From positions 1 through 64,000 of the forward strand of contig JAVBOC010000013.1 in NCBI GenBank assembly GCA_031550975.1: a stretch of DNA of 64,000 nucleotides. Direction: 5' to 3'. Below the pieces are notes generated by a model. The model searched no databases, had not been told where the DNA came from, and worked only from the letters and a program-made list of their open reading frames with translations. Position 1 is the stretch's first letter; each line of letters starts with the position of its first letter. This document shows, one piece after another, positions 25,751 through 33,184 of this stretch. The position numbers and the translations under genes are program-made. This DNA comes from UBA947 sp031550975 (GTDB lineage Bacteria; Cyanobacteriota; Vampirovibrionia; Gastranaerophilales; Gastranaerophilaceae).

Positions 25751-26190
25751 GTGAATAGTGAATTGTGAGTAGTGAATAGTTCAACAATAATTTATTTTTT
25801 GTTTTTTAAATAATTTAATAGCCCTTTTATTAATTTTCTTATATCATTTAATTTCTCTAATAAGTTCAAGTGGTCATTAATGTATTTTAAATTGTTTGAA
25901 ATCACTATTTGAGTTTCAATTTCAGATGCAGAAGCTAGTGCTACGTATAGGAATTGCGAAGTTTCTTTATCTGAATATCTTGTGCATCCTTCAGCGATAT
26001 TTGATGGTATGGATACAGCACTCCTTCTCATTTGGTTTGTTAAGCCATACATCTCAGATTGAGGAAAATCTTTAGTGATTTCATAAATTTCTGTAACAAA
26101 TTCTATTGATTTTTTCCAAGCATCTAATTCAGTATGGTTCATCTCTTTCCTTTTATTGGCCTATTCACTACTCACAATTCACTATTCACC
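25751..26190. mobile_element. Family A element enclosing a four-helix-bundle gene
   Basis: GTGAATAGTGAATTGTGAGTAGTGAATAG is present at the left end and as an exact inverted copy at the right end, about 29 bp each (written here as the full arm of nine-mers). Between them lie only the four-helix-bundle ORF and ~20 nt on each side. Elsewhere the same arms enclose only ~50 bp. The structure is therefore a repeat unit with a cargo gene inside the fliF-fliG intergenic space. Confidence 0.6.
25792..26142 (-). CDS. Four-helix-bundle protein (23S rRNA IVS / S23 family)
   Basis: 116 residues matching the family: LDAWKKSIEFV, EIYEITKDFPQSEMYGL, QMRRSAVSIPSNIAEG (about residues 37-52) and FLYVALASASEIETQ. 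These proteins were first found in intervening sequences of 23S rRNA, are related in fold to the Avd protein of diversity-generating retroelements, and have no settled biochemical role. Here the gene interrupts a flagellar operon, is lower in GC than its neighbours and is bounded by exact inverted repeats, so it looks like an inserted cassette. AAAGGA precedes the start. Confidence 0.88.
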   Translation of the reverse strand: MNHTELDAWKKSIEFVTEIYEITKDFPQSEMYGLTNQMRRSAVSIPSNIAEGCTRYSDKETSQFLYVALASASEIETQIVISNNLKYINDHLNLLEKLNDIRKLIKGLLNYLKNKK

Positions 26191-26205
26191 AAGCATAACC
26201 TTTGG

Positions 26206-27873
26206 TTATGCTTGTTCTATCCAGCTTTTAATCTTTTCAGCCGCGTCTTCATCATCAGCGTCAAGAAGATTGTTAGAAAGGTTGCTCAAAGTCGCTGCAA
26301 GCTGGTTAGGGTCTTGCTGTTGCTCAATATAGCCGCGTTGCTGCTGTTCAATCAAGTTTCGCGCAAGTTCAGATTGTCTCTCAGTCAACTGTGCTGCGCG
26401 TTGGTTAATATCAGTCAGAAGCTGGTCTTGCTGAGCTGTGTGTGTGCGAAGTGCCTGTAATTCTTGTTCTTGCTCCTCTTTTGCTTTTTTGATTCTGTTT
26501 GAAACGTGTCTGAAAATAGCCATAACGCCCAGCGCTGCTATTGCAATTGTAATCCACCAAGGGTTGCCTGATTCATCAGGTGAAGGAAGGTTTGCAGGTT
26601 TGTCGCCGGCAAGATATGGGTCGTTGCTGTCAGAAAACGCGATGGAAACATTCTCGGCCGTTACTTTTGGACTCGCTGCTTTTGCTACCAATTCCTTTAG
26701 TTCCTCTAAAGTCGTGTTTGATGGCAGTGCTGCTTTATCAAGAGTTACAGCGATAGAGATTTCCTCTACAACTCCCGGTTTCATATATTCATTCGTCTGA
26801 GTTTTTGTAACTCCGTATTGAGTTTCTTTTGCGCTTCTAGAATAGTTTCTGTTTTGTGAAGAATCTGAACTGCCCGCAGGAAGCCCGTTTGGCAAGTAAA
26901 CACTCACCGCATTGTTGCCTTTGTTAGTATCAGAAGTTTGATCGCCCAAACCTTCAGAGAAAGTCTGCTCAGAAACTGAAGTTTTCTTTTCAGGGTCGTA
27001 AGCGATGGTGAATTTCTCAATCGGTGCTTGAGTTAAGAAGGTGCTGACCGTTACAACATAGTTGTTTTGACCAATCAATCTATCAAGCTGTGCTGCAACT
27101 TTTTGCTGCATATATTTGTCGTTTTCTTCGATTTTTTGAAGCATCTCATCGCCCGCATCCATAATGCTGTTATAAGTGTTACCGTTTGTGTCGGTAATCG
27201 CTATATTTTCGTTGGTTAAACCGGTTACGCTTCCTAAAAGCAAGTTAGAAATCGCTTTGATTTTTAACGCATCCAATTTTATACCGTTATCAACAGAAAG
27301 TTGAACAGTTGCAGTGATTGGTTTTTGCATTGAAGAAAACATTGTTTGTTCAGGTATTGAAATAAATACAGACGCATCGTTAACGCCTTGGATATTGCGG
27401 ATTAGACGTGAGAGTTCGCCGTTAATCGCACGTGACAAACGGATTCTTTTATCTTCTTTTGTTGAAGTAAAATCGCCCTTGTCAAAGATCTCTAACCCTA
27501 CATTTCTATCCATCATACCGCTTTGAACAATTTGAATGATTGCAAGGTCGCGTTCTTTATCGGTGCATTTTTTATTTTCAGGGGTGCATTTGTCCTTGTT
27601 CAAATAAAGAACAGATTTTGTACCATCGATTTTTCTATCAACCGTGATATTATGACGAGCGAGAAGCGCTTGAATTTCAAGAGCCTTACCCGCGTTATCG
27701 GTTGTGAGTAAATCAACGTTAACTTTCAACGGCTGTCCTGCGCTCGCTCCTCCGCTTTTGTTCCCGCCGCCGATGATTGAAACCATAAGGATTATCGCAA
27801 TAAGAATTGCCACAACGCCGCCTGCGATGCTATATAATAAAGGTTTGTTCTCTAGTAATTTTGAAAAGTCCAT
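26206..27873 (-). CDS. fliF: Flagellar MS-ring protein FliF
   Basis: 555 residues from the ATG at 27873, which has AAGGA at good spacing; the upstream extension encodes repeat and is rejected. First membrane helix near residues 13-32, YscJ/FliF lipoprotein-like domain (about 50-220, including EFxxxKRIRLSRAINGELSRLI-type segment), FliF C-terminal domain to ~410, second membrane helix near 440-460 and a Gln-rich cytoplasmic tail. The final ~40 residues would bind the switch complex. FliF is the ring on which the export gate and motor are built. Confidence 0.93.
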   Translation of the reverse strand: MDFSKLLENKPLLYSIAGGVVAILIAIILMVSIIGGGNKSGGASAGQPLKVNVDLLTTDNAGKALEIQALLARHNITVDRKIDGTKSVLYLNKDKCTPENKKCTDKERDLAIIQIVQSGMMDRNVGLEIFDKGDFTSTKEDKRIRLSRAINGELSRLIRNIQGVNDASVFISIPEQTMFSSMQKPITATVQLSVDNGIKLDALKIKAISNLLLGSVTGLTNENIAITDTNGNTYNSIMDAGDEMLQKIEENDKYMQQKVAAQLDRLIGQNNYVVTVSTFLTQAPIEKFTIAYDPEKKTSVSEQTFSEGLGDQTSDTNKGNNAVSVYLPNGLPAGSSDSSQNRNYSRSAKETQYGVTKTQTNEYMKPGVVEEISIAVTLDKAALPSNTTLEELKELVAKAASPKVTAENVSIAFSDSNDPYLAGDKPANLPSPDESGNPWWITIAIAALGVMAIFRHVSNRIKKAKEEQEQELQALRTHTAQQDQLLTDINQRAAQLTERQSELARNLIEQQQRGYIEQQQDPNQLAATLSNLSNNLLDADDEDAAEKIKSWIEQA

Positions 27874-27991
27874 ATTTTTCCTTTTTAGTGAGTGGTGAAT
27901 GGTGAGTAGTTCATTTAGTTCGCTATTGCTCACATAGTAGTACTTTTTGTTGCACTATTCACTATTCACAATTGTCTATTCACTTCCCTTA
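27855..27991. repeat. Left copy of ~140-bp inverted repeat flanking fliE (includes family A element)
   Basis: It runs from the first codons of fliF (GTAATTTTGAAAAGTCCAT on the plus strand) through a family A element to the fliE stop (CACTTCCCTTAC). A nearly identical sequence lies in opposite orientation at 28471-28618, differing by small indels. The two copies are ~480 bp apart and enclose fliE. Confidence 0.88.
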
Positions 27992-28327
27992 CACTTGTAT
28001 TTGCATAATCTTGTCGTATGCCTGGATAACTTTACCCGTCATCTGTGTCGCAATGTTGACGCTGATTTCGGACTTTGACATCGCAACCATAACGTCGTGG
28101 ATGTCCACATTGTTGGAACCCGACATAACATCTTTTAGAAGGTTGTCCGGTGCATTGAGTTCAGTGTTGAAATTCTCCACCAATCCTGACATAACCTGTT
28201 TAAAATCAGGTGAAGACGTGTCTTCAATGCGTGGCATTCTTCCCGAAGGCATAGCTCCTATCCCTGTGTCGAGTTTAGTGTGTTGAATTCTACCTGCCAA
28301 GTCAAATTTTGGATAAAAACTGTCCAT
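27989..28327 (-). CDS. fliE: Flagellar hook-basal body complex protein FliE
   Basis: 112 residues from the ATG at 28327, which has a perfect AGGAGG; the 24-codon upstream extension is rejected. The C-terminal helix DVMVAMSKSEISVNIATQM...VIQAYDKIMQIQV is the FliE signature. FliE links the MS ring and export gate to the rod. It heads the leftward block fliE-fliF-...-flhA and is bracketed by a long inverted repeat. Confidence 0.92.
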   Translation of the reverse strand: MDSFYPKFDLAGRIQHTKLDTGIGAMPSGRMPRIEDTSSPDFKQVMSGLVENFNTELNAPDNLLKDVMSGSNNVDIHDVMVAMSKSEISVNIATQMTGKVIQAYDKIMQIQV

Positions 28328-28470
28328 GAAACTTCCTCCTGCTTTAATTATATTATATATTTTGTAAATTTTACGCCCGCTGTGTGAAAAATCCTCCAAA
28401 CTGATGAGAGAATCGACGGATTTCCACTATTTACATGGTGGTCTTAATGATTATTTGGCAAAAGGCAAGG

Positions 28471-28618
28471 GTAAGGGAAGTGAATAGACAATTGTGAATA
28501 GTGAATAGTGCAACAAAAAGTACTACTATGTGAGCAATAGCGAACTAAATGAACTACTCACCATTCACCATTCACCACTCACTAAAAAGGAAAAAGAAGA
28601 TGGACTTTTCAAAATTAC
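28471..28618. repeat. Right copy of the inverted repeat flanking fliE, carrying a displaced fliF 5' end
   Basis: Inverse of 27855-27991. Its outer edge contains ATGGACTTTTCAAAATTAC, the first codons of fliF with the same AAGGA sequence, now pointing toward ndk and running into a 12-codon dead-end frame. That outer fragment shows the duplication included coding DNA, not just a repeat unit. Confidence 0.88.
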
Positions 28619-28666
28619 GGATAATATTTATGGTATAATGAGCATAAGTGAACAAAAGGAGAGGGC

Positions 28667-29152
28667 ATGTTTAATTTAGAAAGAACATTCGTAGCTGTTA
28701 AGCCGGATGGTGTAAAAAGAGGATTGGTCGGAGAGATTATCAGACGTTTTGAAGAAAAAGGTTTCAAGGTAATTGCTCTAAAAATGGTTAATGTAACAGA
28801 GGAAATGGCGGAAAAACACTACGCAGAGCACAAAGGCAAACATTTCTATGAAAGACTTGTTAACTATCTCCAGAGCGGCCCGATTGTCGCGATGGTTTTA
28901 GAAGGCCATAATGTGGTCTCCGGAACACGCCATCTTATTGGTTCCACCGATCCGAGCGAAGCGCAAGTGGGTACCATTCGCGCAGATTACGGACTTGTTA
29001 AGGAATATAATATCGTCCATGGTGCAGATTGTGTTGAAAGTGCACAGCGCGAAATTGATATTTACTTTAAGCCTGAAGAATTGTGTGCAGGCTGGAGCAA
29101 TATGGCTGAGCTTGTTATAGAAAAGCTTAAAGCTAACAAACAAGGTGCGTAA
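28667..29152 (+). CDS. ndk: Nucleoside diphosphate kinase
   Basis: 161 residues, slightly longer than the usual ~140-150. It starts ERTFVAVKPDGVKRGLVGEII; active-site His lies in NIVHGADCVESAQREI (near residue 119), and GTIRADYG precedes it. It balances NTP/dNTP pools by ping-pong phosphotransfer. TATAAT at 28633-28638 and AAAGGAG precede the ATG. Its stop overlaps the tgt start (TAATG). Confidence 0.96.
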   Translation: MFNLERTFVAVKPDGVKRGLVGEIIRRFEEKGFKVIALKMVNVTEEMAEKHYAEHKGKHFYERLVNYLQSGPIVAMVLEGHNVVSGTRHLIGSTDPSEAQVGTIRADYGLVKEYNIVHGADCVESAQREIDIYFKPEELCAGWSNMAELVIEKLKANKQGA

Positions 29153-30270
29153 TGGCCAGTCCGTTTGCGTATGAATTAGAACATGTTTGCAAGCGATCCG
29201 GTGCTAGAGCAGGCACTTTAACCACCCCGCACGGAAAAATTAAGACCCCGATTTTTATGCCGGTTGGCACAAATTCTGCTGTCAAAACCCTCACCGGCGA
29301 TCAGGTTGAAGCAACAGGTGCGCAAATTATTTTGGCAAATTCTTACCATCTGTATTTAAGAGCTGGCACAAAATTAATCAAACAGTTTGGCGGAATTCAT
29401 AAATGGATGAACTGGGACAGGCCTGTTTTGACGGATTCTGGCGGTTTTCAAGTTTTTTCGCTTTCACATTTGAGAAAAATTACAGAAGACGGGGTGGAAT
29501 TTCGCGACCCAAAAGACGGTTCGACGCATTTTATCAGCCCTGAAATTTCTATGGAAATTCAGCAAGACATCGGCGCGGACATAATTATGGCGTTTGACGA
29601 ATGCGCACCGTATCCTTGCAGTTATGAGGAAGCAAAATCTGCGATGGAGCGTACTCATCGATGGTTAGAAAGATGTTTTAGGGCAAAAACTAACGAAAAT
29701 CAGGCGCTTTTCCCGATTGTTCAAGGTGCGTTTTATGATGATTTACGTCAAGAAAGTGCGCGCGTAATTTCTTCGTTTGATGCGGTCGGATATGCAATCG
29801 GCGGGGTCAGCGTGGGTGAGCCGACTGATATTAAAAACCATTTTGTAAAAATGACCGCACCGCTTTTGCCGGAAAACAAGCCGCGTTATCTGATGGGTGT
29901 GGGCACTCCGGAAGATTTACTCGATGGCATCAAAAACGGAATTGATATGTTTGACTGTGTTCTGCCAACGCGAAATGCACGCCACGGAGCGTTTTTTACC
30001 CCTGAAGGTAGCCGTAATATTAAAACCCAGCAGTTTTATGATGATCCACGACCGCTGGTTGAAGGCTGCGACTGCTATGCGTGTAAAAACCACTCGCGCG
30101 CATATATCCGCCATCTGTGGCGCTGCGGGGAATCCACAGCCGCGACGCTGTTATCAATCCACAACACAAAATTTCTCGTTGACTTTTCGCAAAAAGCGCG
30201 CGAGGCAATCCTAAATGACACATTTGAAGAGTTTTACAACGAGCAAATGTCTAGGCTAGTGAAGAAGTAA
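29152..30270 (+). CDS. tgt: tRNA-guanine (queuine/preQ1) transglycosylase
   Basis: 372 residues, normal length. Catalytic TDSGGFQVFSLS near residue 93, the nucleophile region VLPTRNARHGAFFT near residue 268, and the zinc site CDCYACKNHSRAYIRHL near 305 are all intact. It exchanges G34 for preQ1 in GUN-anticodon tRNAs during queuosine synthesis. Coupled to ndk by a one-base overlap. Its 3' end overlaps convergent gltX by 20 bp. A queuosine-pathway enzyme (folE2) is present 19 kb away. Confidence 0.95.
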   Translation: MASPFAYELEHVCKRSGARAGTLTTPHGKIKTPIFMPVGTNSAVKTLTGDQVEATGAQIILANSYHLYLRAGTKLIKQFGGIHKWMNWDRPVLTDSGGFQVFSLSHLRKITEDGVEFRDPKDGSTHFISPEISMEIQQDIGADIIMAFDECAPYPCSYEEAKSAMERTHRWLERCFRAKTNENQALFPIVQGAFYDDLRQESARVISSFDAVGYAIGGVSVGEPTDIKNHFVKMTAPLLPENKPRYLMGVGTPEDLLDGIKNGIDMFDCVLPTRNARHGAFFTPEGSRNIKTQQFYDDPRPLVEGCDCYACKNHSRAYIRHLWRCGESTAATLLSIHNTKFLVDFSQKAREAILNDTFEEFYNEQMSRLVKK

Positions 30271-31717
30271 CGCGTTTAAGAGTTTTCTCTTTGCCCAGAA
30301 TCGTAAGCACAGCAGTAATGTCAGCCCCGCGGGTTCTGCCTGTAACAGCGCCGCGAATCGCCCACATTGTTTCTTTAGGTTTAATCCCCTGCTCTTTAAA
30401 TTGCGTGCGGAATGCGTCTAATTTTTCGTGTAAATTTTCTTCTGTAAATTCCCAGTCTTGCGCTTGAGAAGCAAATTCGCGTAAAACTTTTTGCGAGGTT
30501 TCAGTGCTCAAAACTTCTGATTGAACTTCAAGCTCAATTTCGACCCCTTCGCCAAAGAAATACGGTACATCGTTAGTGATGTCAGACAAAATCGTCAATG
30601 GTTCGCGTGTGATTTCAACCATGCGAGTATATTGTGCATCAGTCAAGAAGCCCAGGTCATATTGGGTTAAATACGGTCTCAGCGCGTCTTTCAAGGTTTC
30701 AATATCAAGTTGTTTAATATATTGGCTGTTCATCCAGTTTAATTTGTCGTACTCAAAAATCGAGTTTGAACTTGACACATCGCCAATTCTAAAATCTGCC
30801 GCAATCTCGTCCACACTCTTGATTTCCTGCCCGTCAGACGGCGACCAGCCAAGTAATGCAATAAAATTCACCAACGCTTCGGTCAAATAGCCTTGTTCCA
30901 CAAAATCCGAAACTGCTGTTGCGCCATGGCGTTTAGAAAGTTTGCTTCTGTCCGGTGCCAAAATCATACCCAAATGTCCAAACTCAGGTACTTGTGTGCC
31001 AAGTCCTTCGTAGATTAAAAGTTGTTTAAATGTGTTTGAAATATGGTCTTCCCCGCGGATTATGTGAGAAATTTTCATCAACATATCATCAATTACAACC
31101 GCGAAGTTGTAAGTCGGGGTGCCGTTGGATTTCATGATTACAAAGTCGCCAATAAGGTCTGTGTCTTGTTTTAATTCTCCTTTAACAAGGTCGTTGAAAG
31201 CAAGCTCTGACGTTGGGTGAAAAGCTTTTTGTGTTTTTGAAACGTTAAATCTGATTGCCGGAACCTCACCTTTAGCGCGGCGTGCAGCTTTTTCTTCGTC
31301 AGATAGCTCGACGCATTTTTTTGAATAAACATAAGCCTGTTTGTTTTGGGTCGCGGTTTCTTTTTCTATTTCGAGTTCTTCCGGGGTGCAGAAACATTCG
31401 TAGGCATAGCCTGCGTCAAGAAGCTTTTGCGCGTATTGTGGGTACATATCAAAACGCTCGGATTGTGAGTATGGGCCGTATTGACCGCCCACATCCGGAC
31501 CTTCGTCCCAGTTTAAGCCAAGTGCTTTTAAGCTGTCAAAAATGTTTTTGATGTATTCGTTGCTTGAGCGCTCCAAATCGGTGTCTTCAATTCTTAAAAT
31601 GAATTTTCCGCCGTGTTTTTTTGCGAACAAATAATTGAACAAGGCAGTTCTTGCTGTTCCTACGTGTAAATTACCGCTTGGGCTCGGTGCTATTCTAACT
31701 CTCACATTTTCCGACAT
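30251..31717 (-). CDS. gltX: Glutamyl-tRNA synthetase
   Basis: 488 residues. Class I signatures: HIGH-type PSPSGNLHVGTART near residue 9 (HVGT) and KMSKS-type KLSKRHG near residue 255; GKFILRIEDTDLERS follows the first. The C-terminal anticodon-binding domain includes LHEKLDAFRTQFKEQGIKPKE. It charges tRNA-Glu, and possibly tRNA-Gln where GatCAB exists; the discriminating form cannot be judged by eye. AAGGAAGG precedes the start. Convergent and overlapping with tgt, with no terminator between. Confidence 0.95.
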   Translation of the reverse strand: MSENVRVRIAPSPSGNLHVGTARTALFNYLFAKKHGGKFILRIEDTDLERSSNEYIKNIFDSLKALGLNWDEGPDVGGQYGPYSQSERFDMYPQYAQKLLDAGYAYECFCTPEELEIEKETATQNKQAYVYSKKCVELSDEEKAARRAKGEVPAIRFNVSKTQKAFHPTSELAFNDLVKGELKQDTDLIGDFVIMKSNGTPTYNFAVVIDDMLMKISHIIRGEDHISNTFKQLLIYEGLGTQVPEFGHLGMILAPDRSKLSKRHGATAVSDFVEQGYLTEALVNFIALLGWSPSDGQEIKSVDEIAADFRIGDVSSSNSIFEYDKLNWMNSQYIKQLDIETLKDALRPYLTQYDLGFLTDAQYTRMVEITREPLTILSDITNDVPYFFGEGVEIELEVQSEVLSTETSQKVLREFASQAQDWEFTEENLHEKLDAFRTQFKEQGIKPKETMWAIRGAVTGRTRGADITAVLTILGKEKTLKRVTSSLA

Positions 31718-31756
31718 AGTATTCCTTCCTTAGACAATTGGCATTGGGTTTTGGAT

Positions 31757-31786
31757 ACTAGTCCCTAGTCCCTAGTCCCTAGTTTC
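31757..31786. repeat. Family B minisatellite upstream of gltX
   Basis: Tandem ACTAGTCCCTAGTCCCTAG units, the inverse orientation of the copies at 11882 and 21473, about 40 bp upstream of the gltX start. Confidence 0.7.
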
Positions 31787-31907
31787 TATTCTACCATAAA
31801 TAAACTTTTTATATTACGTTACCATGAGCGAGACAAATCTGAATGCTTGCACGCGGTTTTGCGAGTGAAGGTGACAAAAACCGAAGGTTTTATGTTAAAA
31901 TGTTGGT

Positions 31908-32768
31908 ATGAGGAAGATTTCTTTACTAACAACATTGATGTTAGCCTTAGTTATTAATATATTTACCCCCGTTTTGCAAGTTCAAGCTGCAGAGCCTCCA
32001 TTTGCGCTGTCGAATAAAATCATGTTAACAATCCCGGATTATGACGAAGAACTCGGAGCTATTCCGAATGAGAGCCAAGAATACACGGATTCTGAGGAAT
32101 ATGAAGCATATAGCGAAGTTGAAGAAGTGCCGAATTACGACGGCATGGTTCTAAAAGGTTACGCTGAATACCGGGATGACGAGGATGCGATTGTGCTTAT
32201 GGATGCAAACAGCAATTTTGCGCTCAATATCCAAAAGCCGCAAAAATTCGGTTCAAAGAGTCTTATAAGTAACAAGCAGCACAATTATACAGCGGCTTAC
32301 AACCCTTATAATTTTGAGCATTATACAATAAGCCCGCTCTCCGGTAAGAGTTCGGCTAAAGTGAACACCCCGTTGGGCGGTGGATTTTCGTTCGGAACAA
32401 CTTACGGTTCGGTTGTCGATTCAGCCCAAATCGAACAAGTAACTTCGATGTATACAAAGTATGAATACAAAAGATTCGCGCTAAGTTCGTCTTATGCCAA
32501 GACTCTCGGAACCACCAGCGGTATGACTTTTGACTCATTTTATTTGACTCCTGAACTCAAGCTCAACAGCATTTTTACGGTAAAAGAAGTCTACAAATCC
32601 GAAATAACCAAAAACCGTACTTCATTGGAATTTGTCGTTTCAGTAACCCCGCTTGGATACAAAGGCAATGACCGTTTAAATTTTGAACTCGGTGCCGGTC
32701 AGACTTTTGATATTAATAATCAAGTTGTAAAGTCTAAACTCAGATTTTCAACGCAATATAAGTTCTAG
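31908..32768 (+). CDS. Outer-membrane beta-barrel protein, uncharacterised
   Basis: 286 residues. Signal peptide MRKISLLTTLMLALVINIFT...VQAA (cleavage near residue 28). An acidic region rich in Glu/Tyr (residues ~45-80) precedes alternating amphipathic strands. The C-terminus KLRFSTQYKF ends in Phe with alternating hydrophobics, the BAM recognition pattern. Function unknown. TAAAAT ends 6 nt before the ATG: leaderless. It precedes a DivIC/FtsB-like gene. Confidence 0.7.
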   Translation: MRKISLLTTLMLALVINIFTPVLQVQAAEPPFALSNKIMLTIPDYDEELGAIPNESQEYTDSEEYEAYSEVEEVPNYDGMVLKGYAEYRDDEDAIVLMDANSNFALNIQKPQKFGSKSLISNKQHNYTAAYNPYNFEHYTISPLSGKSSAKVNTPLGGGFSFGTTYGSVVDSAQIEQVTSMYTKYEYKRFALSSSYAKTLGTTSGMTFDSFYLTPELKLNSIFTVKEVYKSEITKNRTSLEFVVSVTPLGYKGNDRLNFELGAGQTFDINNQVVKSKLRFSTQYKF

Positions 32769-32794
32769 TCTTGAATCTATGATATAATATGAAC

Positions 32795-33184
32795 ATGAAA
32801 AGACGAGCGAATCAAACCGAAAACCATCCTAACGAGGAAATTGTTGCAAAAACGGACGAGCGCGCCGCAAAGGAAAAACGGCAAATCAAATTTTACTATT
32901 CGTTTTTGACAATTATTCTGTTGTTATGCTTGATTCAACTTGGTTTTGGGCTGATTTTAAATATTACTAAAACAATTTCTTATCAGGCAAAAATTGTGAC
33001 ACTGCAAAAAATTCATGACAAGGCACAGAATAAAAACAAAAATCTTAAACAAGAAATCGGTTCTTTTGGCACAAACACAAGCTTAGAAGGGATTGCGCGC
33101 AACACCCTTAAAATGGCGGGTGATGATGAGGTTTTGTTGATAATTAACGAGAATGAACCCGAGGAAGAAGAGAAGGCGCAATAG
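32795..33184 (+). CDS. Septum formation initiator family protein (FtsB/DivIC-like)
   Basis: 129 residues from the second ATG (32795), which is 6 nt after TATAAT; the first ATG (32789) would be too close to the promoter. A charged cytoplasmic tail, one transmembrane helix (FYYSFLTIILLLCLIQLGFG, about residues 30-55), a periplasmic coiled coil (VTLQKIHDKAQNKNKNLKQEI) and an acidic tail. Topology and size match FtsB/DivIC, which assemble with FtsL and FtsQ at the division site. The family's Gly/Tyr-Ala/Arg segment appears as EGIARNTLKMAG. Its stop abuts the TPR gene. Confidence 0.72.
   Translation: MKRRANQTENHPNEEIVAKTDERAAKEKRQIKFYYSFLTIILLLCLIQLGFGLILNITKTISYQAKIVTLQKIHDKAQNKNKNLKQEIGSFGTNTSLEGIARNTLKMAGDDEVLLIINENEPEEEEKAQ

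Noticed and set aside
30251..30270. Overlap of tgt and gltX 3' ends as a sign of misannotation
   Set aside because: Both C-termini match their families; a 20-bp convergent overlap is plausible in this compact genome.
31877..31893. AAAACC-GAA-GGTTTT hairpin similar to the one hiding the Shine-Dalgarno at 11219
   Set aside because: It lies upstream of the predicted -10 of the 31908 gene, so it would not be in that transcript; the similarity is probably chance.
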